Below are positions 8,699 to 18,437 of a DNA stretch of 64,000 nt, in pieces. Numbering within the stretch: position 1 is the stretch's first letter; the number at the start of each line of letters is the position of its first letter. A program made the translations under genes and the position numbers. The notes beneath the pieces are model-generated. The model made no database searches and was not told where the DNA came from. It saw only the letters and a list, made by a program, of their open reading frames with translations. This stretch comes from DAIODI01 sp046349255 (GTDB lineage: Bacteria > Pseudomonadota > Alphaproteobacteria > Rhizobiales > Aestuariivirgaceae): contig JAXMCR010000003.1 of the NCBI GenBank assembly GCA_046349255.1, positions 186,001-250,000 on the forward strand. Direction: 5' to 3'.

Positions 8699-9987
8699 GG
8701 CGTCGCGCCGGTCTCCGGCGTGGCGATGCCGGTGATCGCCTGATCGCCGTCCTGGAGGTCACCGGTTTTGATCGCGGTCACCTTGCCGTCGCTCGGCCCC
8801 ACGACGACGTCGATCTTCTGCGGCTTGCCGTCTTTCAGGACGTACACGGAGCGCTTGCCGCTCGTGTCGGCTTTCTTGGAGGGCGGGCGGAAGCTCGGCG
8901 GCCCAGGCATCAGCGAGCGCAGGAACGATCGCTTTGGCGTGCCGTCCTCATCGGGCGGGCGGAAGCGCAGCGCGGCGTTCGGCACGGTCAGCGCGTCCTC
9001 GATGTGGTTCACCGTGATCAGCGCGGTCGCCGTCATACCGGGACGGAGCTTCAGGTCGGAGTTGTCGACCTTGAGGATCGCCTTGTAGGTGACGACGCCC
9101 TCGACCGTCTGCGGCGCGTAGCGCACCTGCTCGACGACAGCCGGGAACACCCGGTCGGGATAGGCATCGACGGTGAAGGTCGCCTTCTGGCCTTCCGCCA
9201 CCTGGCCGACGTCGGCTTCGTCCACGTCGACCTCGACCTGCATGTGGGAGAGATCGTCGGCGAGCGTGAAGAGCACCGGGGCCTGGAAAGAGGACGCGAC
9301 GGTCTGCCCCGGCTCGACCGAGCGCTTCAACACCACGCCGTCGATGGGGGAGAGGATCACCGCCTTCTCGAGGTCGGTCTCCTGGAGCTTCAGGTTGGCG
9401 ACCGCGACCTTCACGGCGGCGTGCGTTGAATCGAGCGCCGCCACCGCCCGGTCGTAAGCCGCCTGCGCCGTCTCCAGTGTCTGTTCGGAAGCGATGCCGG
9501 TGCCGGAAAGGCGCTTTGCCCGATCGAGGTCGCGCTTGCGCTCGGCGATGGTCGCTTCCGCGGTCGCGACGTCGGCCTCGGCGACGACGAGGCTGGCCCG
9601 GCCGCGGTCGACCTGCGCGCGCAGCCGGTCGGTGTCGAGTTCGGCGAGGGGCTGGCCCTTCTTCACCCGTGCGTTGTAGTCGACGTGCACTGTGCGCATG
9701 ATGCCGGAGAGTTCGCTCGACACGTCGACCTGGTTCACCGGCTGGATCGTACCCGTCGCCGTCGCCTCGACGGTCAGCGCCTGCCGGTGCACGGGCTCCG
9801 TGACGTAATTCTGGGTCGGCGCGTTGCGGGTCTCGTACCACCAGAGCCCCGCGCCAAGACCCGCGAGGGCCAGAAGCGCGAGGAGCCAGGCCAGCCGCGA
9901 CAGCCAGCCGCGCCGACGGCGGCCGACGCCCAGCGCGTGGCGCACCTCTTCGGCGGAGATGCGGGTCAGTTCAGAACCGTCCGGCAT
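8695..9987 (-). CDS. Periplasmic adaptor (HlyD/MacA-type membrane fusion protein)
   Basis: 430 aa. One N-terminal membrane helix (about residues 28-48) follows a short cytoplasmic segment. Then comes a barrel-sandwich domain, a helical hairpin rich in Ala, Glu and Arg (about 125-195, e.g. ATAEATIAERKRDLDRAKRL), and beta-barrel and membrane-proximal domains. This is the adaptor of the MacA family that links the inner-membrane exporter to an outer-membrane channel. It is the first gene of the three-gene operon. The tail after about residue 360 is lysine- and proline-rich before a final beta domain. Confidence 0.9.
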   Translation of the reverse strand: MPDGSELTRISAEEVRHALGVGRRRRGWLSRLAWLLALLALAGLGAGLWWYETRNAPTQNYVTEPVHRQALTVEATATGTIQPVNQVDVSSELSGIMRTVHVDYNARVKKGQPLAELDTDRLRAQVDRGRASLVVAEADVATAEATIAERKRDLDRAKRLSGTGIASEQTLETAQAAYDRAVAALDSTHAAVKVAVANLKLQETDLEKAVILSPIDGVVLKRSVEPGQTVASSFQAPVLFTLADDLSHMQVEVDVDEADVGQVAEGQKATFTVDAYPDRVFPAVVEQVRYAPQTVEGVVTYKAILKVDNSDLKLRPGMTATALITVNHIEDALTVPNAALRFRPPDEDGTPKRSFLRSLMPGPPSFRPPSKKADTSGKRSVYVLKDGKPQKIDVVVGPSDGKVTAIKTGDLQDGDQAITGIATPETGATP

Positions 9988-10071
9988 GGGCCGGGAACTC
10001 CAGATCCGTTCACAACCTCCATCATATGGCTATTGCGGCGCAAAATCACATGGGACCAAAGGACCGGGCGG

Positions 10072-10114
10072 ATGAACAAAAGGAAAGGCCGGGGCGCCCT
10101 GTCGCCCCGGCCTT
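10072..10114 (-). terminator. Rho-independent terminator of glnA
   Basis: On the minus strand, 28 bases after the glnA stop, a 12-bp perfect stem (AAGGCCGGGGCG / CGCCCCGGCCTT, loop of 6, at 10085-10114) is followed by a T-rich run (TTTCCTTTTG). This is a textbook intrinsic terminator. Confidence 0.85.
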
Positions 10115-10141
10115 CCTTGCTGCCGTCGAAACGGGAGATCG

Positions 10142-11560
<1,419 letters not shown>

Positions 11561-11620
11561 GACTGTCTCTCCCGTCTTTGTATGAGCGTTGGTTGAACGT
11601 GAACTGTTCGCTGCGATGCG

Positions 11621-11959
11621 CTAGAGCGCGTCGTTGCCGGTCTCGCCGGTGCGGATGCGGATGGCCTGCTCCACCGTGGTGATGAAGATCTTGCCGTCGC
11701 CGATGCGGCCGGTACGCGCGGCTTGCTGGATCGCTTCCACGGCCCGGTCGACGAGCTCGTCGGCGATGACGATCTCGATCTTCACCTTGGGCAGGAAGTC
11801 GACCACGTACTCAGCCCCGCGGTAGAGCTCGGTGTGGCCCTTCTGGCGGCCGAAGCCCTTCGCCTCGGTCACGGTGATGCCTTGCAGCCCCACCTCCTGC
11901 AATGCCTCCTTCACCTCGTCGAGTTTGAAGGGCTTGATGATCGCTTCGATCTTCTTCAT
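11621..11959 (-). CDS. glnB: Nitrogen regulatory protein P-II
   Basis: 112 aa from the ATG at 11959, the canonical PII length. The sequence opens MKKIEAIIKPFKLDEVKEAL, and the T-loop contains Tyr51 (RGAEYVVDF), the uridylylation site. The C-terminal signature is GDGKIFITTVEQAIRIRTGE. PII senses glutamine and 2-oxoglutarate and controls GlnA adenylylation and NtrBC. An upstream in-frame extension to 12034 exists but lacks homology and is rejected as start. The glnB-glnA order and spacing are those of most alphaproteobacteria. Confidence 0.97.
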   Translation of the reverse strand: MKKIEAIIKPFKLDEVKEALQEVGLQGITVTEAKGFGRQKGHTELYRGAEYVVDFLPKVKIEIVIADELVDRAVEAIQQAARTGRIGDGKIFITTVEQAIRIRTGETGNDAL

Positions 11960-12057
11960 GGGCTCCCTGCGCTGTGATCGGCCGGCCTTCGGTCCGTGCC
12001 GGTGGACGCGAGCATGCGGACCCACCCCGCACACGCGCGCTGATACCGTTAACTGTT

Positions 12058-12073
12058 TGCACGGGCCGTGCCA
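12058..12073 (-). promoter_or_regulatory. Sigma-54 (-24/-12) promoter of glnBA
   Basis: On the minus strand the sequence reads TGGCACGGCCCGTGCA. It matches the RpoN consensus TGGCACG-N4-TTGC with the GG and GC dinucleotides exactly 12 bases apart. It lies about 100 bases upstream of the glnB start and points toward it. Nitrogen-controlled expression through NtrC is the known arrangement for glnBA; a clear NtrC enhancer was not identified further upstream. Confidence 0.82.
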
Positions 12074-12242
12074 GTTCGGAAGGCTGCGGAAAAGCTGATG
12101 AAACCGGGACTTTCCGGGCAGCTTGAAAGATTAATGCGGAGCCGTGGTGCCGCATCCTCAGGCAGATGATGAAATCTTGGGCAGTTGCCCGATTGTTGAG
12201 TTCGGGCTCCCGGATTGACGCTACCGCGCGACGCGGGCATCG

Positions 12243-13739
12243 ATGTCCTCGATGATTGAACCACTCGAACTGCTGACCCCCCAGGAGATGTCCCGCGCCG
12301 ACGCGCTTGCCGTTGAGGCTGGCGTGCCGTCGATCGTTCTCATGGAGGCCGCCGGCCGGGCCGTGGCGCAGGCGATCCGGGAGCGGTTTTCCCCGCGGCC
12401 GACACTCGTGCTGTGCGGTCCGGGCAACAACGGCGGCGACGGGTTCGTGGTCGCGCGGCTGCTCTCGGAAGCCGGCTGGCCGGTGACGGCTGCACTCCTG
12501 GGGGACAAGGCAAAGCTCAAAGGTGACGCCGCCGAGATGGGCGGGCGCTACCACCGCCCGATCCACACCGCTTCGCCGTCGCTCGTCGCGAGCCAGGAGC
12601 TGATCGTCGTGGCGCTGTTCGGGGCGGGGCTCTCGAAGCCGATCGAGGGCGAGGCCGCGGCGCTCGTCGAGGCGGTGAACCGGTCGACGGCGCCCAAGGT
12701 GGCAATCGATCTTCCCTCCGGCATCGACGGGGCAACCGGGGCGGTGCGCGGCGTGGCGGTCGAGTCGGATATGACGGTGACGTTCTTCCGGCTGAAGCCC
12801 GGCCATCTGCTCTACCCGGGCCGGGGCCATTGCGGCGAGGTGGTTTTGGCCGACATCGGCATCCCCGCCTCGGTGCTTGCCGAGATCGGCCCGCAGACCC
12901 TGCGGAACGAGCCGCCCCTCTGGGCCCCTTCGCTGCGGCGCCCGGACCCCGACGGACATAAGTACACCCGCGGACATGCGCTGATGCTGTCCGGCGGTCC
13001 GTGGATGACAGGGGCGGCGCGGCTTGCCGCGCTCTCCGCCCTGCGCGCAGGGGCCGGGCTCGTGACGGTCGCCTCGCCCAAGGAGGCGATGGCGGTGAAC
13101 GCGGCGCACCTCACCGCCGTGATGCTGCGCGAGGCCAACGGTGCGGTGGACGTCTTCCGGATCCTGGGCGACCGCCGGTTCACCGCCGTGGGCCTCGGCT
13201 GCGGGCTCGTCGAGGGCGAGGAAACACGGGCGAAGACGCTCGCCTGCCTCGCTTCCGGCGCGGCGACCGTGCTCGACGCGGGGGCGCTGGTGTCGTTCGA
13301 GGAGGGACCGGGCGAACTGTTCGAAGCGATCGGCGCGCTGGACCGTCCGGTCGTGATGACCCCTCACACGGGTGAATTCACGAGGCTATTCAAGACCTTG
13401 CAGCCGGCTTCGGATTCAAAGTGCGAACGCGCGCGTGCCGCCGCGAAGACATCCGGCGCAGTCGTGATCCTGAAGGGCGCCGACACCGTCATCGCTGCCC
13501 CGGACGGCCGCTGTGCGATCAACGCCAACGCCCCGCCAACCCTCGCGACCGCCGGCGCCGGCGACGTGTTGACCGGCATCGTTCTCGGGCTCCTGACGCA
13601 GAGGCTTCCGGCCTTCGAGGCCGCCTGCGCCGCCGTATGGCTGCATGGCCGGGCGGCAGCGGCGTTCGGGCCGGGGCTCATCGCCGAGGATCTGCCGGCG
13701 CTGATCCCGGCTGCCCTCGCGGCGGTCAATGACGGGTGA
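12243..13739 (+). CDS. nnr: Bifunctional NAD(P)H-hydrate epimerase / ADP-dependent NAD(P)H-hydrate dehydratase
   Basis: 498 aa, two repair enzymes in one chain. Residues 1 to about 215 form the YjeF_N epimerase, with CGPGNNGGDGFVVARLL near residue 58. Residues about 225-498 form the ribokinase-like dehydratase, with GHALMLSGG at its start, TPHTGEF near residue 376 and the catalytic GAGDVLTGIVLGLL near residue 438. It repairs hydrated NADH and NADPH. It is divergent from glnB, sharing the intergenic region with the sigma-54 promoter. ATG at 12252 is an alternative start three codons in. Confidence 0.95.
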   Translation: MSSMIEPLELLTPQEMSRADALAVEAGVPSIVLMEAAGRAVAQAIRERFSPRPTLVLCGPGNNGGDGFVVARLLSEAGWPVTAALLGDKAKLKGDAAEMGGRYHRPIHTASPSLVASQELIVVALFGAGLSKPIEGEAAALVEAVNRSTAPKVAIDLPSGIDGATGAVRGVAVESDMTVTFFRLKPGHLLYPGRGHCGEVVLADIGIPASVLAEIGPQTLRNEPPLWAPSLRRPDPDGHKYTRGHALMLSGGPWMTGAARLAALSALRAGAGLVTVASPKEAMAVNAAHLTAVMLREANGAVDVFRILGDRRFTAVGLGCGLVEGEETRAKTLACLASGAATVLDAGALVSFEEGPGELFEAIGALDRPVVMTPHTGEFTRLFKTLQPASDSKCERARAAAKTSGAVVILKGADTVIAAPDGRCAINANAPPTLATAGAGDVLTGIVLGLLTQRLPAFEAACAAVWLHGRAAAAFGPGLIAEDLPALIPAALAAVNDG

Positions 13740-13844
13740 GAATCGCTGCGGAAGGCCAACTCGGCGCTGGAACCCCGGGAATCCGTTTGCTATAGAGGCG
13801 CGCCCGAGGCTAAAGGCCGCCGGTCACCTGGCTTGAGGCCTTCA

Positions 13845-13930
13845 GCGGGCGTGGTGAAATTGGCAGACACGCAGGATTTAGGTTCCTGTGGGCTCGTCCC
13901 GTGGGGGTTCAAGTCCCTCCGCCCGCACCA
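13845..13930 (+). tRNA. tRNA-Leu (anticodon UAG)
   Basis: The 86-nt sequence folds as a class II tRNA. The acceptor arms GCGGGCG / CGCCCGC are at 13845-13851 and 13920-13926. The anticodon stem CAGGA/TCCTG encloses loop TTTAGGT with anticodon TAG. A long variable arm and GGTTCAAGTCC T-arm follow, and the CCA end is encoded. It reads CUA and related leucine codons and lies about 90 bases upstream of tig. Confidence 0.97.
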
Positions 13931-14022
13931 GGCCGACACGCCGAGGGTCTTTTGGATGAAACCGTTGCCGGCAGGCCGCGCGTTCTTGAAACCGCAGGCT
14001 TGGCCTTTGAGGATCGAACGAG

Positions 14023-15534
14023 ATGCAGGTTACTGAGACGCTGAACGAGGGTCTGAAGCGCGAAATCAAGGTCGTCGTGCCGGCCTCGACCCTCGAATCG
14101 CGCATGATGGAGCGCCTGAAGGAGCTTTCCGGCACCGCCCAGATCCGCGGCTTCCGCCCCGGCAAGGTGCCGGTGAACCACCTGAAGCGCATGTACGGCC
14201 GGTCCGTGATGGCCGAGGTCGTGCAGAAGGCGGTCGAGGACGAGGGCAAGCAGATTCTCGCTGATCGCGGCCTGAAGCCCGCCTACCAGCCCGAAATCAA
14301 GCTCCCCGAGGACCAGGCCGAAGTGAACGGCATCATGGAGGGCAAGCAGGACCTCGCCTTCACCATGGCGTTCGAGGTCGTCCCCGCGGTCGACATCAAG
14401 GACTTCACCAACCTGTCGCTGACGAAGCGCGTCGTGAAGGTCGAGGACAAGCACGTCGACGACGCCCTTTCCCGCATCGCCTCGCAGGCGAAGGACTATG
14501 CCGAGAAGGACGGCGCGGCCGAGACGGGCGACCGCGTCACGCTGTCGTTCGTGGGCAAGATCGACGGCGTCGCGTTCGACGGCGGCACCGCCGAAGACAT
14601 CCCGCTCGAGCTCGGCTCCGGCCAGTTCATCCCGGGCTTCGAGGAGCAGCTCGTCGGGATGAAGGCGGGCGAGGAGAAGGTGATCAACGTCACCTTCCCG
14701 GAGAGCTACCAGGTCGACACGCTGGCCGGTAAGCCCGCGACGTTCGACGTGAAGGTGTCGAAGATCGAGGCGCCGAAGGTGTCGGCGCCCGACGACGAGC
14801 TTGCCAAGCGCGTCGGCATCGAGTCGCTCGAGAAGCTCAAGGAGATGGTCCGCGAGCGGATCGGCCAGGAGTTCGACCAGATGAGCCGCGCGAAGCTGAA
14901 GCGCGACATGCTGGACGCGCTCGACAAGGAATACTCCTTCGACCTGCCGCAGAAGCTGGTCGACGCGGAGTTCAACCAGATCTGGAACGCGCTGCGCCGC
15001 GAGATGGAGCAGTCGGGGCAGACCTTCGAGTCTGAAGGCACGACCGAGGAGGCGACCCGCAAGGAGTACCGCGAGATCGCCGAGCGCCGCGTGCGCCTCG
15101 GCCTCGTGCTGGGCACGATCGGCGAGAAGGCGGGCATCACCATCACCGACGAGGAGATGGAGCGCGCCCTGATCGACCGCGCCCGCCGGTTCCCCGGCCA
15201 GGAGCGGCAGGTCTACGAGTTCTACCGCAAGAACCCGAACGCGCTCATGGAAGTGCGCGGCCCCGTGTTCGAGCAGAAGGTGGTGGACCACATCGCCTCG
15301 CAGGCGAAGATCGCCGAGGAGCCGATCGAGCAGGAAGAACTCGCAAAGCTGCTTGAGGACGAGCACGATCACGACCATGATCATGCCGGGCACCATCACC
15401 ACCACGATCATGACCATGACCATGACCACCATCACCATGATCACGACCACGGTCATCACCACCATCATGATCATGACCACGATCATGACCACGGGCATGG
15501 TCACGACCACGACCACGGGACGGCCAAGGCTTAA
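14023..15534 (+). CDS. tig: Trigger factor with histidine-rich C-terminal extension
   Basis: 503 aa. The ribosome-binding domain contains GFRPGKVP near residue 45, the FKBP-type prolyl isomerase domain spans about 150-245 (GDRVTLSFVGKIDG onward), and the helical chaperone domain follows to about residue 440. The usual trigger factor ends near residue 445. Here a tail of about 57 residues (from codon 446, about 15360) is almost only His and Asp with a few Gly, about 31 of them His. Trigger factor binds nascent chains at the ribosome exit. The tail resembles the metal-binding tail of SlyD and suggests binding of nickel, zinc, cobalt or other metals. ATG at 14023 follows a GAGG site. Confidence 0.96.
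   Translation: MQVTETLNEGLKREIKVVVPASTLESRMMERLKELSGTAQIRGFRPGKVPVNHLKRMYGRSVMAEVVQKAVEDEGKQILADRGLKPAYQPEIKLPEDQAEVNGIMEGKQDLAFTMAFEVVPAVDIKDFTNLSLTKRVVKVEDKHVDDALSRIASQAKDYAEKDGAAETGDRVTLSFVGKIDGVAFDGGTAEDIPLELGSGQFIPGFEEQLVGMKAGEEKVINVTFPESYQVDTLAGKPATFDVKVSKIEAPKVSAPDDELAKRVGIESLEKLKEMVRERIGQEFDQMSRAKLKRDMLDALDKEYSFDLPQKLVDAEFNQIWNALRREMEQSGQTFESEGTTEEATRKEYREIAERRVRLGLVLGTIGEKAGITITDEEMERALIDRARRFPGQERQVYEFYRKNPNALMEVRGPVFEQKVVDHIASQAKIAEEPIEQEELAKLLEDEHDHDHDHAGHHHHHDHDHDHDHHHHDHDHGHHHHHDHDHDHDHGHGHDHDHGTAKA
15362..15522 (+). repeat. Low-complexity CAY/GAY codon repeat encoding the His/Asp tail of trigger factor
   Basis: An irregular run of CAT/CAC and GAT/GAC codons (CATGACCATGAC-like units) inside the 3' end of tig. 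Codons are mixed rather than identical, so the amino-acid pattern rather than recent slippage seems to be conserved, although such a run can expand or contract. Confidence 0.85.
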
Positions 15535-15579
15535 GGCGGCAGAACAGCCGCTTCGCTGGCCGTCAGGGAGGACAGCTGC

Positions 15580-16119
15580 ATGAGCTTGACGAGACGTTTG
15601 TTCCTGGGCGCCGCGGTGCTCAGCCTTGCCGCGACGCCGGCACTGGCGCACGGGCCTACCCGCCAGAAGGTCACCGAGACGATCGAGATCAACGCGCCCG
15701 CCGCGAAGGTGTGGGCGGCGATCTCGAACTTCCACGACATGTCGTGGCACCCGGTGATCGAGAAGACCGAAGGCGAGGGCGGCAACACCGTCGGCGCCAA
15801 GCGCGTGCTGACGCTGAAGGGCGGCGCCACGATCGAGGAGGAGCTCGCCAAGTACGAGCCCGACAAGATGATGCTGATGTACCGCATCGACAAGGTCGAC
15901 GTGAAGGTGCTGCCCGTCACGAATTACTCGTCGTGGCTCACGGTGAAGCCGGAAGGCGCGGACAAGTCGATCGTCGAGTGGAAGGGCGCGTTCTACCGCG
16001 GCTATCCCAACAACGATCCGCCGCCGGAGCTCAGCGACGAGGCGGCCGTGAAGGCCGTCACGGGCGTCTACAAGGCCGGCCTCGAGGCGCTGAAGAAGAA
16101 GCTCGAAGGCGGCACGTAA
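15580..16119 (+). CDS. Exported SRPBCC-fold protein (MxaD-like, methanol oxidation associated)
   Basis: 179 aa with a cleavable signal peptide (RRLFLGAAVLSLAATPALA, cleavage near residue 23). The mature part is a START/SRPBCC domain (EINAPAAKVWAAISNFHDMSWHP). Proteins of this type accompany methanol dehydrogenase operons; MxaD is thought to help the dehydrogenase interact with its cytochrome. It begins 45 bases after tig and heads the methylotrophy region, followed by a beta-propeller gene. Role as helper of the XoxF system is inferred from family and neighbourhood. Confidence 0.78.
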   Translation: MSLTRRLFLGAAVLSLAATPALAHGPTRQKVTETIEINAPAAKVWAAISNFHDMSWHPVIEKTEGEGGNTVGAKRVLTLKGGATIEEELAKYEPDKMMLMYRIDKVDVKVLPVTNYSSWLTVKPEGADKSIVEWKGAFYRGYPNNDPPPELSDEAAVKAVTGVYKAGLEALKKKLEGGT

Positions 16120-16124
16120 GTCGC

Positions 16125-17090
16125 TTGCGACCGACAGTGCGAAGCAATGCGAAGCTCGCCGGGCTCGTGCTCGGCGGGCTTCTTTTCTGTTCGAGCGCGC
16201 AGGCGGGGCCGCTGGCCTGGGTGACCTGCCAGCCCGCGAATGCCGTCTCGGTGGTCGACGTCGACCAGATGAAGGAAGTGGCGCGCATTCCGGTCGACGG
16301 AAAGCCCGCCGGCGTTGCCGTCTCGGAACCGGCAGGCCGCGTGTTCGTCACGAGCCCCGAAGGCAAGGTACTGACGATCCTCGACATCGCCAGGCGCTCC
16401 GTGGACGGACGAATCCCGCTCGAAGGCGGACCGCTCGGCGTCGCCGTCGATCCGAAGGGCGAGGTCGTCTACGTCGCCGACTGGTACAACCACCGCATCG
16501 AGGTCGTCGACTGGAAGAAGGGCGCGATCGTCGACCACATTGGCGTCGGGCAATCGCCCTCGGGGCTCGACATCACGCCGGACGGCGCGCTGCTCTTGTC
16601 GGCCGACCGTGACAGCGACCAGGTGTCCTTCGTGGACCTCGCGACGCGCAAGGTGGTGGCGACGGTGCACGTGGGCATCCGCCCGTTCGGCGTCACGATC
16701 GACGCTGCGGGCACGCGCGCCTACACGGCCAACGTCGGTTCGAACGATCTGAGCGTGATCGACATCGCGGCGCGCAAGGTGATCGCGACGGTGAAGACAG
16801 GCGAGCGGCCGTACGACGTGGGGCTGGCCGCTGGGAAGGGCTTTTCGACCGACCAGTACGCGAGCACCCTGACAGTGTTCGATGAAAAGACGTTCCAGGT
16901 GGTGAAAACGGTCGACTCTGGAGAGTATCCCGAAGGCATTGCCGCCGCACGGGACGGGAAGGCTGTCTATGTCGCGAACTGGTTCGACAACACCCTGTTG
17001 CGGCTCGACCCGGCCACGCTGGCCGTCACCGGGACCGCGGACGTTGCGGATGGGCCACGCGCGTTCGGCAAGTTCCTGTCCGGCGAGTAA
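16125..17090 (+). CDS. Exported YVTN/YncE-type beta-propeller protein
   Basis: About 321 aa if started at the TTG at 16125; GTG at 16137 is the alternative and also leaves a good signal peptide (KLAGLVLGGLLFCSSAQA). The body is built of seven or so repeats of about 42 residues with the motif VYVADWYNHRIEVVD and similar, a beta-propeller of the YVTN family. Such proteins recur beside PQQ-dependent alcohol dehydrogenases. The start lies within 20 bases of the SRPBCC gene stop, so the two are probably one operon. Exact start is uncertain; function in quinoprotein metabolism is inferred. Confidence 0.75.
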   Translation: MRPTVRSNAKLAGLVLGGLLFCSSAQAGPLAWVTCQPANAVSVVDVDQMKEVARIPVDGKPAGVAVSEPAGRVFVTSPEGKVLTILDIARRSVDGRIPLEGGPLGVAVDPKGEVVYVADWYNHRIEVVDWKKGAIVDHIGVGQSPSGLDITPDGALLLSADRDSDQVSFVDLATRKVVATVHVGIRPFGVTIDAAGTRAYTANVGSNDLSVIDIAARKVIATVKTGERPYDVGLAAGKGFSTDQYASTLTVFDEKTFQVVKTVDSGEYPEGIAAARDGKAVYVANWFDNTLLRLDPATLAVTGTADVADGPRAFGKFLSGE

Positions 17091-17101
17091 GGCCGAAAAC
17101 G

Positions 17102-17305
17102 TCAGATCTTCTTGCCCTCGTCCGCCGCGCCGCACTTCCAGCGCGAAACGCTCCACTTCGGGTGGTTTGCGGACCATTCGGCGATGTAGGGCTGCGCCTC
17201 GAACATGCACTGGGCGAGCGACCCGTGCGATTCGAAGTAAAACGTTTCGTCGTGGCAGTCGGCGGCGCTCGTAATGGCGCAGACGGTGACGATCAGGGCG
17301 ATCAT
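17102..17305 (-). CDS. Small exported cysteine-containing protein, unknown function
   Basis: 67 aa when started at ATG 17305, which has an AAGGA ribosome site 6 bases upstream; ATG 17311 is the alternative. A short hydrophobic start (MIALIVTVCAITSA) is followed by four cysteines spread over the chain and the pattern QPYIAEWSANHPKWSV near the C-terminus. The spacing of Cys and Trp suggests a small disulfide-bonded periplasmic protein. It is convergent with the beta-propeller gene and divergent from the TPR gene. The function is not recognised. Confidence 0.6.
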   Translation of the reverse strand: MIALIVTVCAITSAADCHDETFYFESHGSLAQCMFEAQPYIAEWSANHPKWSVSRWKCGAADEGKKI

Positions 17306-17418
17306 GGGCATTCCTTCGTCGGTGCTCCAATTCTCGCTAACGCGCGTCAGGGCCGATTGGATCAACAGCCTGTGATCCGCCGCCGCCCGCCACCGTTTGA
17401 AGGCGGAGGGAGCCGACC

Positions 17419-17958
17419 ATGCGCGCAAAAACGAAAATCGCCGCCGTTGTCATCGCAATTTCGGCTCTCGCGGCAGGGGTCGGTCCGGCGCTTGCCGTGT
17501 TCTCTGGCGAGATGAGCCCTCGGCCGCGGTCCGGCGATTCCGATTACGCCGACGGCATCGAGGCCTACGACCGCAAGGACTGGCAAGGCGTGATCACCGC
17601 GATGGCGAAGGTCGTCGCACGCCGACCGCACCACGACAACGCCTGGACACGGCTGGGGTATGCCTACCGGCAGCTCGGCGATTACGACAATTCGCTCAAC
17701 GCCTACTACCATGCGCTGGCCAAGAACCCGCGCAACCGAAGCGCGCTGGAATACCTCGGCGAGGCCTACATCAAGCTCGGCCGCATCGACGATGCGCGCG
17801 GCATGCTCGTCCGGCTCGACGCCGAGTGCAAGCGCGTGGCGCTGATGTTTTCCGATGGCTACTTCACGGATGGCTGCGCGGAATACGCCGCTTTGAAGAA
17901 GGCGCTGCAGCCGTTCGGCGACAAGGCGACCAGCGGCGGAGCCACCGCGTCTCCGTGA
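17419..17958 (+). CDS. Exported tetratricopeptide-repeat protein
   Basis: 179 aa with an N-terminal signal sequence (KIAAVVIAISALAAGVGPALA). Three TPR units follow (about residues 45-145), visible as AWTRLGYAYRQLGDYDNSLNAYYHALAKNP and ALEYLGEAYIKLGRIDDARG in consecutive repeats. A Cys pair (about 137 and 152) lies in the C-terminal part. TPR proteins of this size are frequent near PQQ-dependent dehydrogenases, where they may scaffold periplasmic assembly. The call as TPR protein is firm; the partner is unknown. Confidence 0.8.
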   Translation: MRAKTKIAAVVIAISALAAGVGPALAVFSGEMSPRPRSGDSDYADGIEAYDRKDWQGVITAMAKVVARRPHHDNAWTRLGYAYRQLGDYDNSLNAYYHALAKNPRNRSALEYLGEAYIKLGRIDDARGMLVRLDAECKRVALMFSDGYFTDGCAEYAALKKALQPFGDKATSGGATASP

Positions 17959-17962
17959 CGCC

Positions 17963-18424
17963 TCAGAGCGGCGGTCCGACGAACGTCAACCCGTGCCGTT
18001 CGGCAAGCGCCACGATCTCGGCCATGGCCGTTTCGGGCTGGAGCCCTGCCGCCTCGACCGCGAGAAAGAATTTTTCGAATCCACCGGGCGTCATCGTGAC
18101 GAACAGGCGGCCGGCGCCGTCGCCGATGTTCTTGAACGTATGCGGCGTGCCGCGCGGGATGTAGACGGTCGCGCCCGACCCGGCCTCGTGCACGACCCCA
18201 TTCGCCATGAACCGGAAGGAGCCGCCAAGGATGTGAAACGCCTCGTCCTCGTGATGGTGAACGTGGAGCGGCGGGCCGATCCCGGCCGGCACATCCTCGA
18301 TCCACTGGCTCGAGTGCCCGCCGGAGTCCTCCGCCGTCACAAGCAGGCGGCGCGGCAGGTGAAAGGCGGCGTTGGCGATGCCTTCGCCCGGCTGGCGGAC
18401 GAAGGCGACGGGGGCAGGGGGCAT
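17963..18424 (-). CDS. Cupin-domain protein
   Basis: 153 aa from ATG 18424, behind a GGAGAGGG ribosome site. A single cupin barrel carries metal ligands in GPPLHVHHHEDEAFHILGG (His, His, Glu) and a second motif near GTPHTFKNIG (His). It lacks a signal peptide. It lies 13 bases downstream of fhcC on the same strand, so it is likely the last gene of the fhc operon. It could bind a cofactor or act as a dioxygenase or isomerase; no function in the H4MPT pathway is known to me for it. Confidence 0.78.
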   Translation of the reverse strand: MPPAPVAFVRQPGEGIANAAFHLPRRLLVTAEDSGGHSSQWIEDVPAGIGPPLHVHHHEDEAFHILGGSFRFMANGVVHEAGSGATVYIPRGTPHTFKNIGDGAGRLFVTMTPGGFEKFFLAVEAAGLQPETAMAEIVALAERHGLTFVGPPL

Positions 18425-18437
18425 AGGACCCTCTCCT

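Noticed and set aside
12140..12160. NtrC enhancer (TGCGG-N10-CCGCA)
   Set aside because: The arms differ from TGCACC-N5-GGTGCA in sequence and spacing; kept only as a remark.
15362..15522. Tandem repeat as CRISPR or satellite
   Set aside because: It is an in-frame codon pattern for His and Asp, without constant repeat units or spacers.
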